Assembly: GCF_014400405.1 (NCBI RefSeq)
Contig: NZ_CP060496.1
Location: forward strand, 62,001-126,000
Source: Brachybacterium sp. Z12
GTDB lineage: Bacteria > Actinomycetota > Actinomycetes > Actinomycetales > Dermabacteraceae
DNA: 64,000 nucleotides
Direction of reading: 5' to 3'
The notes below the pieces were generated by a model that saw only the letters and a program-made list of their open reading frames with translations, searched no databases and was not told the origin of the DNA. The position numbers and the translations under genes were made by a program. Shown here piece by piece: positions 9,516-19,180 of the stretch (position 1 is the first letter of the stretch; each line of letters begins with the position of its first letter).

Positions 9516-10409
9516 TCAGCTGATGAGGTAGCCCTCAAGGCCGTCGACCGCAGCCAGCGCACCGGCGACCTGCGCGTCCTGCTCCGGGGTGTGCTGCGCC
9601 ATGGGCGCACGGGACTGGCCGATGTCCACGCCGCGGGCGCGCATGCCCGACTTCAGCGTCGGATATACCTCGCCCTGCGCGAGCGCTCCGAGCAGGGCCA
9701 CGGCCAGCTCCTGGAGCCGGCGGGCCTCCGCGAGATCTCCCTCCCGGAAGGCGCGATGCAGGTCGACGTAGAGCCGCGGAGCAATGTTGAACGTCGCCCC
9801 GATCCCGCCATCCGCCCCGTGGGACAGGGCGGCGACCAGCAGGTCGTCGGAACCGAGCAGCAGGGAGAAGCCCTCCGGCGTGCCCGCGCGGACGCGGGCC
9901 AGCACGGCGAGATCGCTCGAGGTGTACTTCAGGCCCGCCAGCGTGCCCTCGGCGGCCAGGCCCGTGAGCAGATCCGCGCTCAGCACCCGGCCGGTGAAGC
10001 CGGGGATCGTGTAACCGATGAGCGGGAGCTCGCTGCATGAGCGGATGTCGCGGAAGTAGTCGACCAGCGACTCGTCGGAGTACGTGTAGTACAGCGGGAT
10101 GCTGGCGCTGATCGCCGTGGCACCGTGGTCCGCGGCGCGCCGCGCCATCTCGCGCACGTCGCGCTGGTCGGAGGCCGCCACCTGCATCACGACGTGCCTG
10201 TCACCGGCATGTGCGGCGACTGTCTCGAGCAGCTCGAGCCGTTCGGCCGTGCTGAGCAGGTAGTACTCCCCGGAGGTCCCCGAGACGAAGAAGCCGTCCA
10301 CGCCCGTGTCGACGAGCTTCGACACCAGCATGGAGGTGCGATCGAGGCTGATCGACCCCTCATCGTCATAGGCGGTGAGAAGCGCGGGAAGGATGCCGCT
10401 GATCGTCAT
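9516..10409 (-). CDS. Dihydrodipicolinate synthase/N-acetylneuraminate lyase family aldolase
   Basis: A 297-residue class I aldolase of the DapA/NanA superfamily. GTSGE (residues 44-48) is the pyruvate-carboxylate loop, tyrosine 133 (IGYTIPG) the proton relay and lysine 161 (LAGLKYTSSDL) the Schiff-base lysine. In a cluster with an L-fuconate dehydratase it may cleave a 2-keto-3-deoxy sugar acid to pyruvate plus an aldehyde, rather than make dihydrodipicolinate; that is inference from context. ATG 10409 follows AGAGGAACAGTA. It sits 50 bases after the L-fuconate dehydratase gene on the same strand, probably co-transcribed. Confidence 0.8.
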   Translation of the reverse strand: MTISGILPALLTAYDDEGSISLDRTSMLVSKLVDTGVDGFFVSGTSGEYYLLSTAERLELLETVAAHAGDRHVVMQVAASDQRDVREMARRAADHGATAISASIPLYYTYSDESLVDYFRDIRSCSELPLIGYTIPGFTGRVLSADLLTGLAAEGTLAGLKYTSSDLAVLARVRAGTPEGFSLLLGSDDLLVAALSHGADGGIGATFNIAPRLYVDLHRAFREGDLAEARRLQELAVALLGALAQGEVYPTLKSGMRARGVDIGQSRAPMAQHTPEQDAQVAGALAAVDGLEGYLIS

Positions 10410-10459
10410 TACTGTTCCTCTGGAGGTCGGTGGAGTGGGCCGGCGCTGGTCCCAGGATC

Positions 10460-11788
10460 TCAGACGGGCACCACGGCGGGAGCTGCGGGGTAGAAGGGGT
10501 CCTTCCAGACCGGTCCGTCCGGGAAGAGGTGGTCGGCGATGGACCCCGGGTGCATCTCGGCGCTCGCGCCGGGTCGGGAAGGTGCCCGGTAGTGCCCGGA
10601 CTCCACGGTGACGGGATCGGTGAAGTGCTCGTGGAGATGGTCGACGTACTCGACGAATCGACGCGGGTCCTCGGCACCGATCGCCGCGGCGTCGAAGAAC
10701 GCGAGGTGCTGGACCATCTCGCACAGCCCCACGCCCCCGGCGTGCGGGCAGACGGGGATGCCGAACTTCGCCGCGAGCAGCAGGATCGCGATGTTCTCGT
10801 TGACGCCGCCGACGCGCGAGGCATCGATCTGGAGCACGTCGATCGCCTCGGCCTGCAGGAGCTGCTTGGCGATGACCCGGTTCTGCATCTGCTCACCGGT
10901 CGCGACACGGAGCGGCGCCACGGCCTTGCGGATCGCGGCGTGCGCCAGGATGTCATCCGGGCTGGTGGGCTCCTCGATGAAGGCGGGGTCGTACGGTGCC
11001 AACCGCTCAAGCCACTCGACCGCGTCGGCGACGTCCCAGCGCTGGTTCGCGTCGACCGCGATGGGGAAGTCCGATCCCATCGTCTCGCGCGCGATCCGCA
11101 TGCGACGGACGTCCTCGTCGACATCGGCCCCGACCTTGAGCTTGACCATCTCGAAGCCCTCGTCGCGGGCCTCGTGCAGCAGCCGTACGAGCTTCTCGTC
11201 GCTGTATCCGAGCCAGCCGGCCGAGGTCGTGTACGCCGGGATGCCTTCCTGCTTGAGAGCGGCGATGCGCGCCTCCTTCGTGCTCGCGGCACGCTCCAGG
11301 AGCTCGAGCGCCTCCCCGCGGGTCAGTGCATCGGTGAGGTAACGGAAGTCCACCAGATCGACGATCTGCTCGGGGGTCAGCTCGGCCAGCAGCAGCCACA
11401 GCGGCTTGTCCTCGCGGCGGGCGCGCAGATCCCAGGCGGCATTGACCACGGCGCCGATCGCCATGTGCATGACGCCCTTCTCCGGGCCCAGCCACCGCAG
11501 CTGGGAATCGCCCACGAGCTCACGGGAGAGGCCGCCGAGGTCCGCCAGCGTCGCCTCGACGTCCCGGCCGAGGAGGTGGTCGCGCAGCGCGTTGATCGCG
11601 GCGACCTGTACGTCATTGCCGCGGCCGATGGTGAAGACCAGGCCGTGGCCCGAGTCGCCGGCGTCCGTGACCAGCTCGACGTAGGCGGCGGAGTAGTCGG
11701 GGTCCGGGTTCATCGCGTCCGAGCCGTCGAAGGCTCGCGACGTCGGGAACCGAACATCACTCACGCGGAGGTCGCTGAAGATTGACAT
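10460..11788 (-). CDS. fucD: L-fuconate dehydratase (enolase superfamily)
   Basis: A 442-residue mandelate-racemase-subgroup enolase that should convert L-fuconate to 2-keto-3-deoxy-L-fuconate. Every catalytic position matches the characterised Xanthomonas enzyme with a constant offset of two: KLK lysines 216 and 218, metal ligands D246, E272 and E299, and histidine 349 (CPHAGG). DANQRWDV and [10 protein letters not shown] are also typical. The ATG at 11788 follows GCGAGAAAC. It could supply the dehydratase step to the L-fucose operon 35 kb away, which carries an IlvD-type dehydratase of its own. The frame is intact. Confidence 0.88.
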   Translation of the reverse strand: MSIFSDLRVSDVRFPTSRAFDGSDAMNPDPDYSAAYVELVTDAGDSGHGLVFTIGRGNDVQVAAINALRDHLLGRDVEATLADLGGLSRELVGDSQLRWLGPEKGVMHMAIGAVVNAAWDLRARREDKPLWLLLAELTPEQIVDLVDFRYLTDALTRGEALELLERAASTKEARIAALKQEGIPAYTTSAGWLGYSDEKLVRLLHEARDEGFEMVKLKVGADVDEDVRRMRIARETMGSDFPIAVDANQRWDVADAVEWLERLAPYDPAFIEEPTSPDDILAHAAIRKAVAPLRVATGEQMQNRVIAKQLLQAEAIDVLQIDASRVGGVNENIAILLLAAKFGIPVCPHAGGVGLCEMVQHLAFFDAAAIGAEDPRRFVEYVDHLHEHFTDPVTVESGHYRAPSRPGASAEMHPGSIADHLFPDGPVWKDPFYPAAPAVVPV

Positions 11789-11839
11789 GTGTTTCTCGCA
11801 TTCTCGGGTCGACCCCGGCATCATCCCATGTTTGGGGAA

Positions 11840-11868
11840 AGTGTAGGCAGAAAGGTGCCGGACCGCAA
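11840..11868 (-). promoter_or_regulatory. Promoter of the L-fuconate dehydratase operon
   Basis: On the minus strand, TTGCGG (11868-11863) and TACACT (11845-11840) are separated by exactly 17 bases, about 50 bases before the fucD start. About 60 bases further upstream is CATAGGTCGGA, similar to TATAGGTCCGA in front of the fucose mutarotase gene at 49.1 kb. The rest of 11869-12063 holds no gene that I can support. Confidence 0.5.
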
Positions 11869-12063
11869 GGTAATGGCGCTGGTCAGGGCTTATCTTTGAC
11901 GGGCGAGCAAGGGAGTCCTCCGACCTATGATGCCCACTACTCTTTTCACCCGCGCCTGGTGCTCCGCGCGGCGGGGCCGGGACGGCGCCGGCCGCCCTGC
12001 TGCGCGATGCGCCACAGGACGGCCGGAGTGCGGAAGTGCCGCGAGACTGCTCTGGAGCCGGTG

Positions 12064-13338
12064 CTACCCCACGAAGGAGGGCAACCAGGTGCTCAGCGCC
12101 GGCACGAACGTGATCAGCAGCAGCACCACCAGCATGGGGATGAAGAAGGGCAGGACGCCCTTGATCACGCGCGTCACCGGGATTTGCGTCACCGAGGACA
12201 GCACGAACAGCACCAGCCCCACGGGCGGGGTGAGCAGTCCGATCATCAGGTTGAAGATGACCATGACGGCGAAGTGCGTCTGATCGATGCCGAAGATCTC
12301 GGCGATCGGGACCAGCACCGGGACCAGGATCAGGATCGCTGCGGTCGGCTCGAGGACCGCTCCGACGACGAGCAGCAGGATGTTGATCAGGATCAGGAAG
12401 ACGAGCGGGCGATCTGTGATCTGCAGGATCACGTCCGTCATGACCTGGGGCGCCTGCTCGCGGGCCAGCACCCAGCCGAACAGGGCGGCGCTGGTGACGA
12501 TCACCAGCACGCTGCCGGTGGTCTCCACCGTCGAGGCCGCGACGCGACCGAGATTCTTGAGCCCGAGGTTGCGGTAGCAGATCGCGAGGATCGCCACGTA
12601 GGCGACGCCCAGCGCGGAGGCCTCGGTGGGGGTGACGATCCCCGAGAGGATGCCGCCCAGGATGATCACGGCGGCACCCGCGACGGGCAGTGCCTTGGCG
12701 ATGTCCTTCACCCGCTTGGCCATCGGGGGCTTCTCCATGCGCAGGTCGTCGCGCTTGCGGGTCTGGAGCCAGACCATGAGGCACAGCACCGCGACCAGGA
12801 CCAGCGCCGGCACGATGCCGGCCATGAAGAGGCTGCTGACGGAGAGGCCCGCGGTGACCGCGTAGATGATCGCGGGGATGCTCGGAGGGATCATCGGCGC
12901 GATCAGAGAGGAGGCCCCGGTGATGCCCAGGGAGAAGCCCTCGGGGTAGCCGCGCTTCTTCATCGCCGGCACCTGGATGCGGCCCATGGCGGCGGCATCC
13001 GAGATCGCGGCCCCGCTCATCCACGAGAAGCCGAAGGAGGTGGCGATGTTGACGTAGCCGAGCGAGCCGCGGACGTGACCGATGGCGGAGGTCGCCGCAT
13101 CGAACAGCCTGTCGGTGGCCCCGGAGATGTTCGCGATGTTGCCCAGGAGGATGAACATCGGCACCGCGAGGATCGCGAAGTCGAACACCCCGGAAGCGGT
13201 CTGTTGGGCGGCCAGACCGGCCGTCGCAGTGTCGTCGAGGATGATGTAGACGATCGACGGGATGAGGAGCGCCATCCAGACCGGGACGCGCAGCGCCAGC
13301 AGCACCAGCAGTGCTACGAACATGATCAGCAGAACCAT
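12064..13338 (-). CDS. dctM: TRAP transporter large permease DctM
   Basis: A 424-residue membrane protein with about 12 hydrophobic segments, the ion-coupled channel subunit of a TRAP-type (tripartite, periplasmic-binding-protein-dependent) carboxylate importer. Typical landmarks are [35 protein letters not shown] and [15 protein letters not shown]. The ATG at 13338 has AAGGA 9 bases upstream and is preceded by the DctQ stop 4 bases away, showing an operon in the order P-Q-M. The cargo is probably a sugar acid, judged from the flanking dehydratase and dehydrogenases. Confidence 0.92.
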   Translation of the reverse strand: MVLLIMFVALLVLLALRVPVWMALLIPSIVYIILDDTATAGLAAQQTASGVFDFAILAVPMFILLGNIANISGATDRLFDAATSAIGHVRGSLGYVNIATSFGFSWMSGAAISDAAAMGRIQVPAMKKRGYPEGFSLGITGASSLIAPMIPPSIPAIIYAVTAGLSVSSLFMAGIVPALVLVAVLCLMVWLQTRKRDDLRMEKPPMAKRVKDIAKALPVAGAAVIILGGILSGIVTPTEASALGVAYVAILAICYRNLGLKNLGRVAASTVETTGSVLVIVTSAALFGWVLAREQAPQVMTDVILQITDRPLVFLILINILLLVVGAVLEPTAAILILVPVLVPIAEIFGIDQTHFAVMVIFNLMIGLLTPPVGLVLFVLSSVTQIPVTRVIKGVLPFFIPMLVVLLLITFVPALSTWLPSFVG

Positions 13339-13342
13339 CGGG

Positions 13343-13948
13343 TCACAGTCCTTCCATGGAGGCGGCCTTCTCGACCGCGTCCGGGATCTCATCCGGGTGT
13401 CGCAGATACATCACGACGTTGAGCACGGTGTGCCCGAGGATCATCAGGTAGCCGACCAGCACCGATCCGTAGAGGATCGGGGTGGGCAGTGCGGTCGCGG
13501 TCATCGTCAGGGACCCGGTGAGCAGCATCAGGGAGGCGGCGGCAACGACCATGTAGAGGGAGCCCGCGACGACGATGACCATGGCGAAGATCTGAGTGGC
13601 GGTGGCGAGCTTCTTGGGCAGGTACACCGCCAGCAGGTCCACGGCGATGTGCGCGTTGCGGGAGGCGACGAATCCGGCGCCGATGAAGGTCAGCCAGACC
13701 ACCATCAGCCGGGCCAGCTCCTCGCTCCAGGACAGCGGCATGTTCAGCACGTAGCGGGTGAACACCTGGAAGATGATCATCACGAAGATGGCCAGCAACA
13801 GGATGCCGGAGAGGAATCGCTCCGCATCGACCAGCCGCGCGTAGGCGGGGAACCGCCGCTCGTAGTAGTCGCGCTCGATGTAAGTGTCCAGCGGGGGCAC
13901 CTGTCCATCCCGCTGTCCTTCGAGTGGCTTCGGGGACTGCATGCTCAT
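13343..13948 (-). CDS. dctQ: TRAP transporter small permease DctQ
   Basis: A 201-residue protein with four transmembrane helices; the hallmark FTRYVLNMPLSWSEELAR lies after helix 1. A long hydrophilic N-terminus (about 50 residues) is present. It partners DctM in the membrane. The start ATG at 13948 overlaps the DctP stop codon (ATGA). An ATG two codons downstream (13942) is the alternative. Confidence 0.9.
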   Translation of the reverse strand: MSMQSPKPLEGQRDGQVPPLDTYIERDYYERRFPAYARLVDAERFLSGILLLAIFVMIIFQVFTRYVLNMPLSWSEELARLMVVWLTFIGAGFVASRNAHIAVDLLAVYLPKKLATATQIFAMVIVVAGSLYMVVAAASLMLLTGSLTMTATALPTPILYGSVLVGYLMILGHTVLNVVMYLRHPDEIPDAVEKAASMEGL

Positions 13949-15033
13949 CACACGGACTCCTGAATCTCGAGGTAGAGATCGCCCCACGGCACCCGGGATG
14001 GGAGCTCCCCGGCGATCAGCTCCTGGAAGGCGGCGACGTCGACGTCATCGTTGATCGTGATCGCGCCGCTCTCCTCCCACCCTGCGAGGATCTCTTCCTC
14101 CTGGGCGACGATGCAGTCGCGCGTGGCCACGCGGGCCTCTTCGAGGGCCGCGTCGAAGCCGCGACGCTCGTCCTCGTCCAGTGCTTCGGTCACGAACTGC
14201 TCGGAGGCGACGATATGGATGCCCTGGACCGAGTGGGCGGTGAGGTTGATGTACTCCTGGACCTCTTGGAAGTTCTGCGCGGCGATGGTCGGGATCGGGT
14301 TCTCCTGGGCATCGATCGCGCCCTGCTGGAGCCCGAGGTACGCCTCGCTCGCTCAGCGCCATCGGTGTGGCGTTGCCGCCCATGATCCCGAAGTTGGTCA
14401 GGTACAGGGGGCGTCGGGGGTGCGGACCTTCAGGCCCTGCAGGTCCTCCGGAGACGTGATCGGCACGTTCGAGGTGATGTGCCGGGTCCCGTAGTACCAG
14501 GTGCTCGTCACGCGCAGCCCGGTCTCCTCGGCCACCTCGTCGTAGAGGTCGTTGAGGATCGGGCCGGTGGTGGCCTCGTCGAACTCGTCGACGCTGGTGA
14601 AGATGAAGGCACCGTCGAGGACCTCGGCGTCCTCGTGCCAGACCCCCAGGAAGGAGGGGCCGACGACGGCGAGCTCGAGCCCGCCGGTGGCGACCTGCTC
14701 CGTGGTCTCGGCTTCGGAGCCGATCTGCGCGGAGGGGTAGCTCTCGATGTGGATGCCGTCGTCGACGAGCTCTTCGCGCAGGGTCGCCACGCCGCAGGTC
14801 TCCACCGGGTGGGTGGGTTCGTAGGGATGGGCGAAGCGGATCACGCGCGCGTCGGGATCGATCTCGGCGGCCTGGATAGCGCTGGTGTCGACGGGCTCCA
14901 GCAATCCGCACCCGGTCAGCGCGAGGACGCCGGCGATGGCCAGGGCGCGGCGCAGGCCCCGACGGGGGAAGCGGGGTGAGTCGGAGGCCGTTGAGCGTGG
15001 TGCATGTGGCGAGGTATCGCGCATGTCGATCAC
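13948..15033 (-). CDS. dctP: TRAP transporter binding protein DctP (two frame breaks)
   Basis: The extracytoplasmic substrate-binding subunit, about 360 residues. The lipoprotein signal ends in LTGCG, and VIRFAHPYEPTHPVE, SSAQIGSEAETTEQV-type and ITSPEDLQGLKVRTPD motifs are typical. Two breaks interrupt it: near 14410, where one C is missing (DAP continues as LYLTNFGIMGGNATPMALSE), and near 14345-14355, where GAGCGAGCGAGG appears to hold an extra four-base unit or one extra base before AYLGLQQGAIDAQENPI. The last segment runs to 13948. GTG 15033 (with GAAGAAGGGA upstream) overlaps the stop of the preceding gene; ATG 15024 is the alternative. Confidence 0.82.
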
Positions 15034-16093
15034 GGAGTCCCTTCTTCGATGGGTGTGGGGAACGGAAGACTCTCGTCGACCGGTAGTTCGCTGAGTTGGA
15101 GGACCGTGGACTGCGCCAGGGCCACGGACTCGATGTTCTGCTGCAGCGAGGCGTGCTCGAGGTCACCGGGGGCGTGGACAGGAGAGCCGGCGTTCGAGCT
15201 GCGAACCGACTCCTGGAGGCGGGCCACCTTCTTCTGCACGGCCGAGGCGTCGCCGAAGGCGGACACGTCCAGGGCGATCAGGAGGTGGCCGGTGTTCATG
15301 CGGGAGCCGGGGTCGTTCCAGATGTCGACGGTGTCCATGGCGAACGATGCGGTGCTCAGCGCTGCGGACAGCGCCTCGATCAGCACCGAGAGCCCGGATC
15401 CCTTGTGCCCGCCGAACGGGACCAGCGCACCGCCGTCGAGCGCCGCGCCCGGGTCCGTCCGTCGGGGGAACCGGAGGCGTCCACCGCCCAGCCCGCCGGG
15501 ATCTCGGTGCCCTCGTTCCGGGCGGAGACCACCTTGCCGAAGGCGCCGGCCGTCGTTGCCAGGTCCGCTAGCAGCGGGGACGGCCCGTCGGAGGGCAGCC
15601 CGATCGTCAGCGGATTGGTGCCGAGCATCGGGTGCGCTCCGCCGAAGGGTGTGGCGACGGGGCCGGTGGTCGAGGTGAGGATGCCGGCCAGGCCCTTGGC
15701 GTTCAGCTGCTCCATCCAGAAGCGGCCAGCGCCGAAGTGCGTGGAGCCGCGGACCGAGACCGTGGCCATCCCGTGGACGGGGGCCACGGAGATCGCTCGG
15801 TCCACGGCCTCTTGCATCGCGACCTGACCGAAGGTGGAGCCCGCGTCGATCACTGTGACGGCGCCGTGCTCCCGGGTGATGCGGGGGCGCGCGCGGACGT
15901 CGATGCCGCCAGCCTCGATGGCGCTGAGGTACAGAGGCAGGCGCAGCAGACCATGCGAGAAGATCCCGGCGCGGTCCGCATCCACAAGGGAGCGGGCGAC
16001 CAGGTCGGCGTCGGTTGAGGCCGCACCAGCCGCGACGAGGTGGGAGCGGGCGAAATCGCGCAGAGCGGCGACCTCGAAACGGAGTGACGTCAT
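15030..16093 (-). CDS. Ldh2/malate-L-sulfolactate dehydrogenase family (one frame break)
   Basis: An NAD(P)-dependent dehydrogenase of the Ldh2 family, about 354 residues, which interconverts 2-keto and 2-hydroxy acids (malate, ureidoglycolate, 2,3-diketogulonate and similar). FSHGLLRLP with histidine 47 and RGSTHFGAGRFW are the family's conserved active-site segments; FGGHKGSGLSVLIEALSA is the C-terminal cofactor region. The frame breaks near 15465 (one base missing around GACGGACGG), after AVDASGSP. ATG 16093 follows GAAAGGTCCGTGACG. It is first in an operon with dctPQM, so it likely acts on the imported acid. Confidence 0.82.
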
Positions 16094-16183
16094 CGTCACG
16101 GACCTTTCGCGATAGGAAATTGGGGTCCTGTGGACTACGGCCAAGGTATAGAACAAACATTGCTTTGACAAGCCGTAACGCGC

Positions 16184-16199
16184 TATAGATCCTATGTCT
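16184..16199. promoter_or_regulatory. GntR-type operator-like site upstream of the Ldh2-dctPQM operon
   Basis: TATAGATCCTATGTCT matches the ATCCTATAGGAT motif found before several operons in this window (left half exact, right half degenerate). It lies about 95 bases before the dehydrogenase ATG, next to a minus-strand TTGTCA/TATACC promoter candidate (about 16172-16146). Confidence 0.45.
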
Positions 16200-16480
16200 G
16201 CAGGCGTCATCGGTGGCCGGACGGAGGGGATCGGTCAGGAAATGCGGCGGTGACAGCGAAAAGCTGGGATGACTCTACGGTCGAGCGGACCAGCACAGTG
16301 CTGCGTCAGCAGCCCTGGCTGGCCTGGGTGGGCGCATCCTCGAGGAGCGAGTGGTCAGGGGATAGGGCATCCGTCGACGCCGTCGCTCAGGCGTCAGCGC
16401 CCTCGGCTCCTCACTCGCTCACTCGCGCAAAAGGCATCCCACATCCTGTAGGACCTGAAGGATCGCACAGCTCCCTACCC
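16200..16480. other. Gene-free stretch before the hydroxyisobutyrate-type dehydrogenase stop
   Basis: No convincing coding region on either strand. It lies between divergent promoters of the Ldh2 operon and the 3' end of the next minus-strand gene. ATCCTGTAGGAC at 16443-16454 is a near match to the ATCCTATAGGAT motif, but it is oddly placed 27 bases after a stop codon. Confidence 0.4.
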
Positions 16481-17425
16481 TCAGTCCGTCGCGTACAGCT
16501 CCTGGACAGCGGCATGGTCCAGCTGGCCGTCGCCGCGGTCGACGATCTCCTGGTACGCCTCGAGCAGCACCGGGAGCAAGCGGGCCTCGACCTCCGTGGC
16601 ACCCATCGCCTCAGTCGCGTACACCAGGTCCTTGACCTGGTTGTCGGTGCTCCCTCCCAGCGAATAATCGCGACGCAGGAGCTTGTCCTGCTTCTGGGTC
16701 AGGACCTCGCTGGAAGCGAGACCGCCGCCGAGCACCTGGGCCAGCTGGGCCGCATCGATGCCGCTCGCGCGTGCGAGGCCGAACGCCTCACCGAGAGCGG
16801 CCAGGGTGCCAGCCACGACGATCTGGTTGCAGAGCTTCGCCAGGGAGCCGGCGCCCAGGGCCCCGAGATGGGTGACGACCTGGCTGAGCGGGGCGAGCAC
16901 CGGGCGGATGCGAGCCACGTCCGCGTCGTCCCCGCCGATCATCAGGCTGAGCGCGCCAGCGGCCGCGCCCGCCACCCCACCGGACATGGGCGCGTCGACA
17001 ACCCGGATGCCGTGGGGGCTGAGCAGGTCGCCGAGCGCACGCACCTGCTGCGGGCCGGTGGTCGACATGACCACGAGCACCGTCCCTGCCTCCGCGAATG
17101 CGGCCAGGGCGGCCTCGTCGAGCAGATCCTGCAGCGGGCCGACGTCCGGCAGGACGGAGAGCACCACGTCGCAGGCGGCCGCGGCGATGTCGTCGGCGAC
17201 GATCGCTCCATCGTCCAAGAGCTCCTCGGCCCGGGCCCGGGTGCGGTTCCAGACGGTGGTGGAGAATCCGGCGTCCAGGAGGTTGCGGGCGATGGGCAGG
17301 CCCATCGGGCCCAGCCCGAGGACGGCGACCGATCGCACGGGACGCGGCCCGACGCCGGCGATATCGCCCTGTGATGAACTCTTCTCGCCGGTGGGACCGA
17401 TGGGCGATGATGGTCGGGATGACAT
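16481..17425 (-). CDS. NAD(P)-dependent beta-hydroxyacid dehydrogenase (3-hydroxyisobutyrate DH family)
   Basis: A 314-residue protein with the N-terminal GLGPMGLPIARNLLDAG nucleotide-binding motif (residues 37-53), DAPMSGGVAGAAAGALSLMIGG for substrate binding, and the catalytic lysine in GSLAKLCNQIVVAGTLAAL. Family members include 2-hydroxy-3-oxopropionate reductase, 3-hydroxyisobutyrate dehydrogenase and L-threonate dehydrogenase. An unusual hydrophilic N-terminal extension of about 30 residues is present. ATG 17425 has AGGAGAGC upstream. It is divergent from the SDR-RraA operon; a role in tartronate-semialdehyde or sugar-acid metabolism is inferred. Confidence 0.82.
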   Translation of the reverse strand: MSSRPSSPIGPTGEKSSSQGDIAGVGPRPVRSVAVLGLGPMGLPIARNLLDAGFSTTVWNRTRARAEELLDDGAIVADDIAAAACDVVLSVLPDVGPLQDLLDEAALAAFAEAGTVLVVMSTTGPQQVRALGDLLSPHGIRVVDAPMSGGVAGAAAGALSLMIGGDDADVARIRPVLAPLSQVVTHLGALGAGSLAKLCNQIVVAGTLAALGEAFGLARASGIDAAQLAQVLGGGLASSEVLTQKQDKLLRRDYSLGGSTDNQVKDLVYATEAMGATEVEARLLPVLLEAYQEIVDRGDGQLDHAAVQELYATD

Positions 17426-17540
17426 GGTCTTGCTCTCCTGAAGTCGTCGGACCGCGTGCGGCATCGTTGCCCTGACGGTCGTCCGACCCTAGCTTCCGAT
17501 CCCTGGCCGACCCCTCTCCCGTCTCGAAAGGACCCACACC

Positions 17541-18329
17541 GTGGCTCTTCCCCCTACCCGGCCTCTGCGTTCCCCACCACGCCCACCGCGATCATCACCG
17601 GTGGCGCCTCCGAGCGAGGCATCGGGCGTGCGACGGCCGACAGACTCGCGCGCGACGGGTGGGCCGTCGCGGTGCTCGACCTGAACGAGAGCGCCTCGCA
17701 GCGGGTGGCCGAGCAGATCGCCGCTGAGCACGGCACTCCGACCCTCGGCCTCGGGGTGGACATCTCCGACGAGCAGGCCGTCATCGACGCCGTCGCTCGG
17801 ATCGACCGCGAGCTCCCGCAGGTGGTGGGCGTGGTCAACAATGCCGGATCTCTCGTCGCCCACCCCGTTCACGGAGGTCAGCACCGAGGAGTGGAAGCGC
17901 GTCTTCGACGTGAACGTCCACGGCACCTTCTACGTGACCCGAGAGGCTGTGAAGCTGTTCCGCCGTCACCAGCTCGGGCGGATCGTCAACGTCTCCTCCG
18001 CCTCGGCGGAGCGCGGCGGCGGTGTGTACGGCCGCGCAGCCTACTCCGGCTCCAAGGCAGCGTTGCTGGGCATGGCCAAGACCTGGGCGCGGGAGCTCGG
18101 CGAGTACGGGATCACCGCGAACTCCGTCGCGCCCGGATCGATCGACACCGACATCATGGGCGGTCGGCTGACCGACGAGCGCAAGGAGTTCCTGCTGCAG
18201 GAGCTGCCCGTGGGCCGCGTGGGCACTGTCGAGGACGTCGCCGGCGGCATCGCCTTCCTGCTCGGTCGCGACGGCGGCTATCTCACGGGCGTCACGCTGG
18301 ACATCAACGGAGGCTCGCATATCCACTGA
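17541..18329 (+). CDS. Short-chain dehydrogenase/reductase A (two compensating frame breaks)
   Basis: An SDR of about 262 residues. TAIITGGASERGIGRATA is the cofactor loop, VVNNAG the NAG motif, YSGSKAALLG the catalytic YxxxK, and the C-terminus ends LTGVTLDINGGSHIH. The GTG at 17541, with AAAGGA 9 bases upstream, is in the same frame as the C-terminal part, but residues from roughly 17560 to 17840 read in another frame. The gene therefore contains about one missing base near 17545-17575 and one extra base near 17845. It shares the IDTDIMGG signature with two other SDRs in the window. It is followed by the RraA-type gene and probably acts on a sugar alcohol or hydroxyacid. Confidence 0.78.
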
Positions 18330-18427
18330 CCGCGCAGGACACCGTTCGACCATCGCGGGAGGCTGATCGCGGGCGGGACCTGCTCCCCGGACGACGACGT
18401 CCGGGTTCACCGAGAAGGAGAAGAGCG

Positions 18428-19075
18428 ATGAATGATCCGTGGATGGCGAGGCTCGCCGAGCTGCCGGTGGCAGTGGTGTCTGATTGCTTGGACGCGATGG
18501 GGCTGCGTGAGCAGGTGATGGCGCCCCATATCCGGCCCCTCGCCGAGACCGACATGATCGTGGGACGGGCCCACACGATGCGGGTGGTCGAGGTAGACGG
18601 TCCGCCGGCCGACGAGGACCGCTACCTCGCGGAGATCGCGGCCGTCGATTCGGTGAAGCCCGGGAACGTGCTGATCGGCTCGACCTGCCCGGGGTCCCTG
18701 TGGGGTGAGCTGCTCTCCACCGCAGCGCAGTTCAAGGGCGCCGCCGGCATCGTCGCCGACACCTATACGCGCGACGTGCAGGGCATCCGCGACCTGGGGT
18801 TCCCCGCGTTCTTCGCCGGGGTCCACGCCGCTGACTCCCTCGGCCGGATCGATGTGCGCGAGGTCGGTGGCGAGATCGTCTGCGCCGGGGTGACCGTGCG
18901 CGAGGGGGACTACGTGCTGGGGGACCTCGACGGTGTGGTGGTCGTGCCTGCAGAGAGGATCGAGGAGGCCGTCGTGGCTGCTGAGGAGAAGGCGGGCCGG
19001 GAGGGCGATGTCCGCTCGCTGCTCGAGGAGGGCCGCACTGTCCGCGAGGTGTTCGACAGCTTCGGCATCCTCTGA
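18428..19075 (+). CDS. RraA-like aldolase/decarboxylase (HMG aldolase family)
   Basis: A 215-residue member of the RraA / 4-hydroxy-4-methyl-2-oxoglutarate aldolase fold. VSDCLDAMG near the N-terminus, GIVADTYTRDVQGIRDLGFPAFF and the metal-proximal GDYVLGDLDGVVVVP are characteristic. Members with the TRD motif cleave or decarboxylate oxo-acids such as 4-carboxy-4-hydroxy-2-oxoadipate and oxaloacetate. Here it follows an SDR by 98 bases, with GAAGGAGAAGAGCG before the ATG, and probably handles a keto-acid formed in the cluster. It is not the RNase E inhibitor: that is only a fold relationship. Confidence 0.8.
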   Translation: MNDPWMARLAELPVAVVSDCLDAMGLREQVMAPHIRPLAETDMIVGRAHTMRVVEVDGPPADEDRYLAEIAAVDSVKPGNVLIGSTCPGSLWGELLSTAAQFKGAAGIVADTYTRDVQGIRDLGFPAFFAGVHAADSLGRIDVREVGGEIVCAGVTVREGDYVLGDLDGVVVVPAERIEEAVVAAEEKAGREGDVRSLLEEGRTVREVFDSFGIL

Positions 19076-19101
19076 GGGCTCCGCCGGGCAGAGGGTCCAA
19101 G

Positions 19102-19121
19102 TATCCTATGGACTCTATGAT
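19102..19121 (+). promoter_or_regulatory. Operator-like site and -10 box before GntR regulator
   Basis: TATCCTATGGACT (19102-19114) matches the shared ATCCTATAGGAT motif, and a TATGAT -10 hexamer follows at 19116-19121. The site sits between the presumed -35 and -10, 60-80 bases before the GntR gene, consistent with autorepression. Confidence 0.5.
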
Positions 19122-19180
19122 CGTCGATCGCCGGGTGCGACACCCGGCGATCGCCCACGAGGGATGAAGGGAACGCCATC

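Noticed and set aside
10460..13024. A long minus-strand open frame of over 850 codons
   Set aside because: It is the fucD frame extended upstream through an out-of-frame reading of dctM; the N-terminal half is Arg/Gly-rich shadow sequence and fucD has its own ATG, ribosome site and promoter.
17456..19075. SDR-RraA fusion protein
   Set aside because: The apparent continuous frame arises from the SDR frame break; RraA has its own GAAGGAG site and ATG at 18428.
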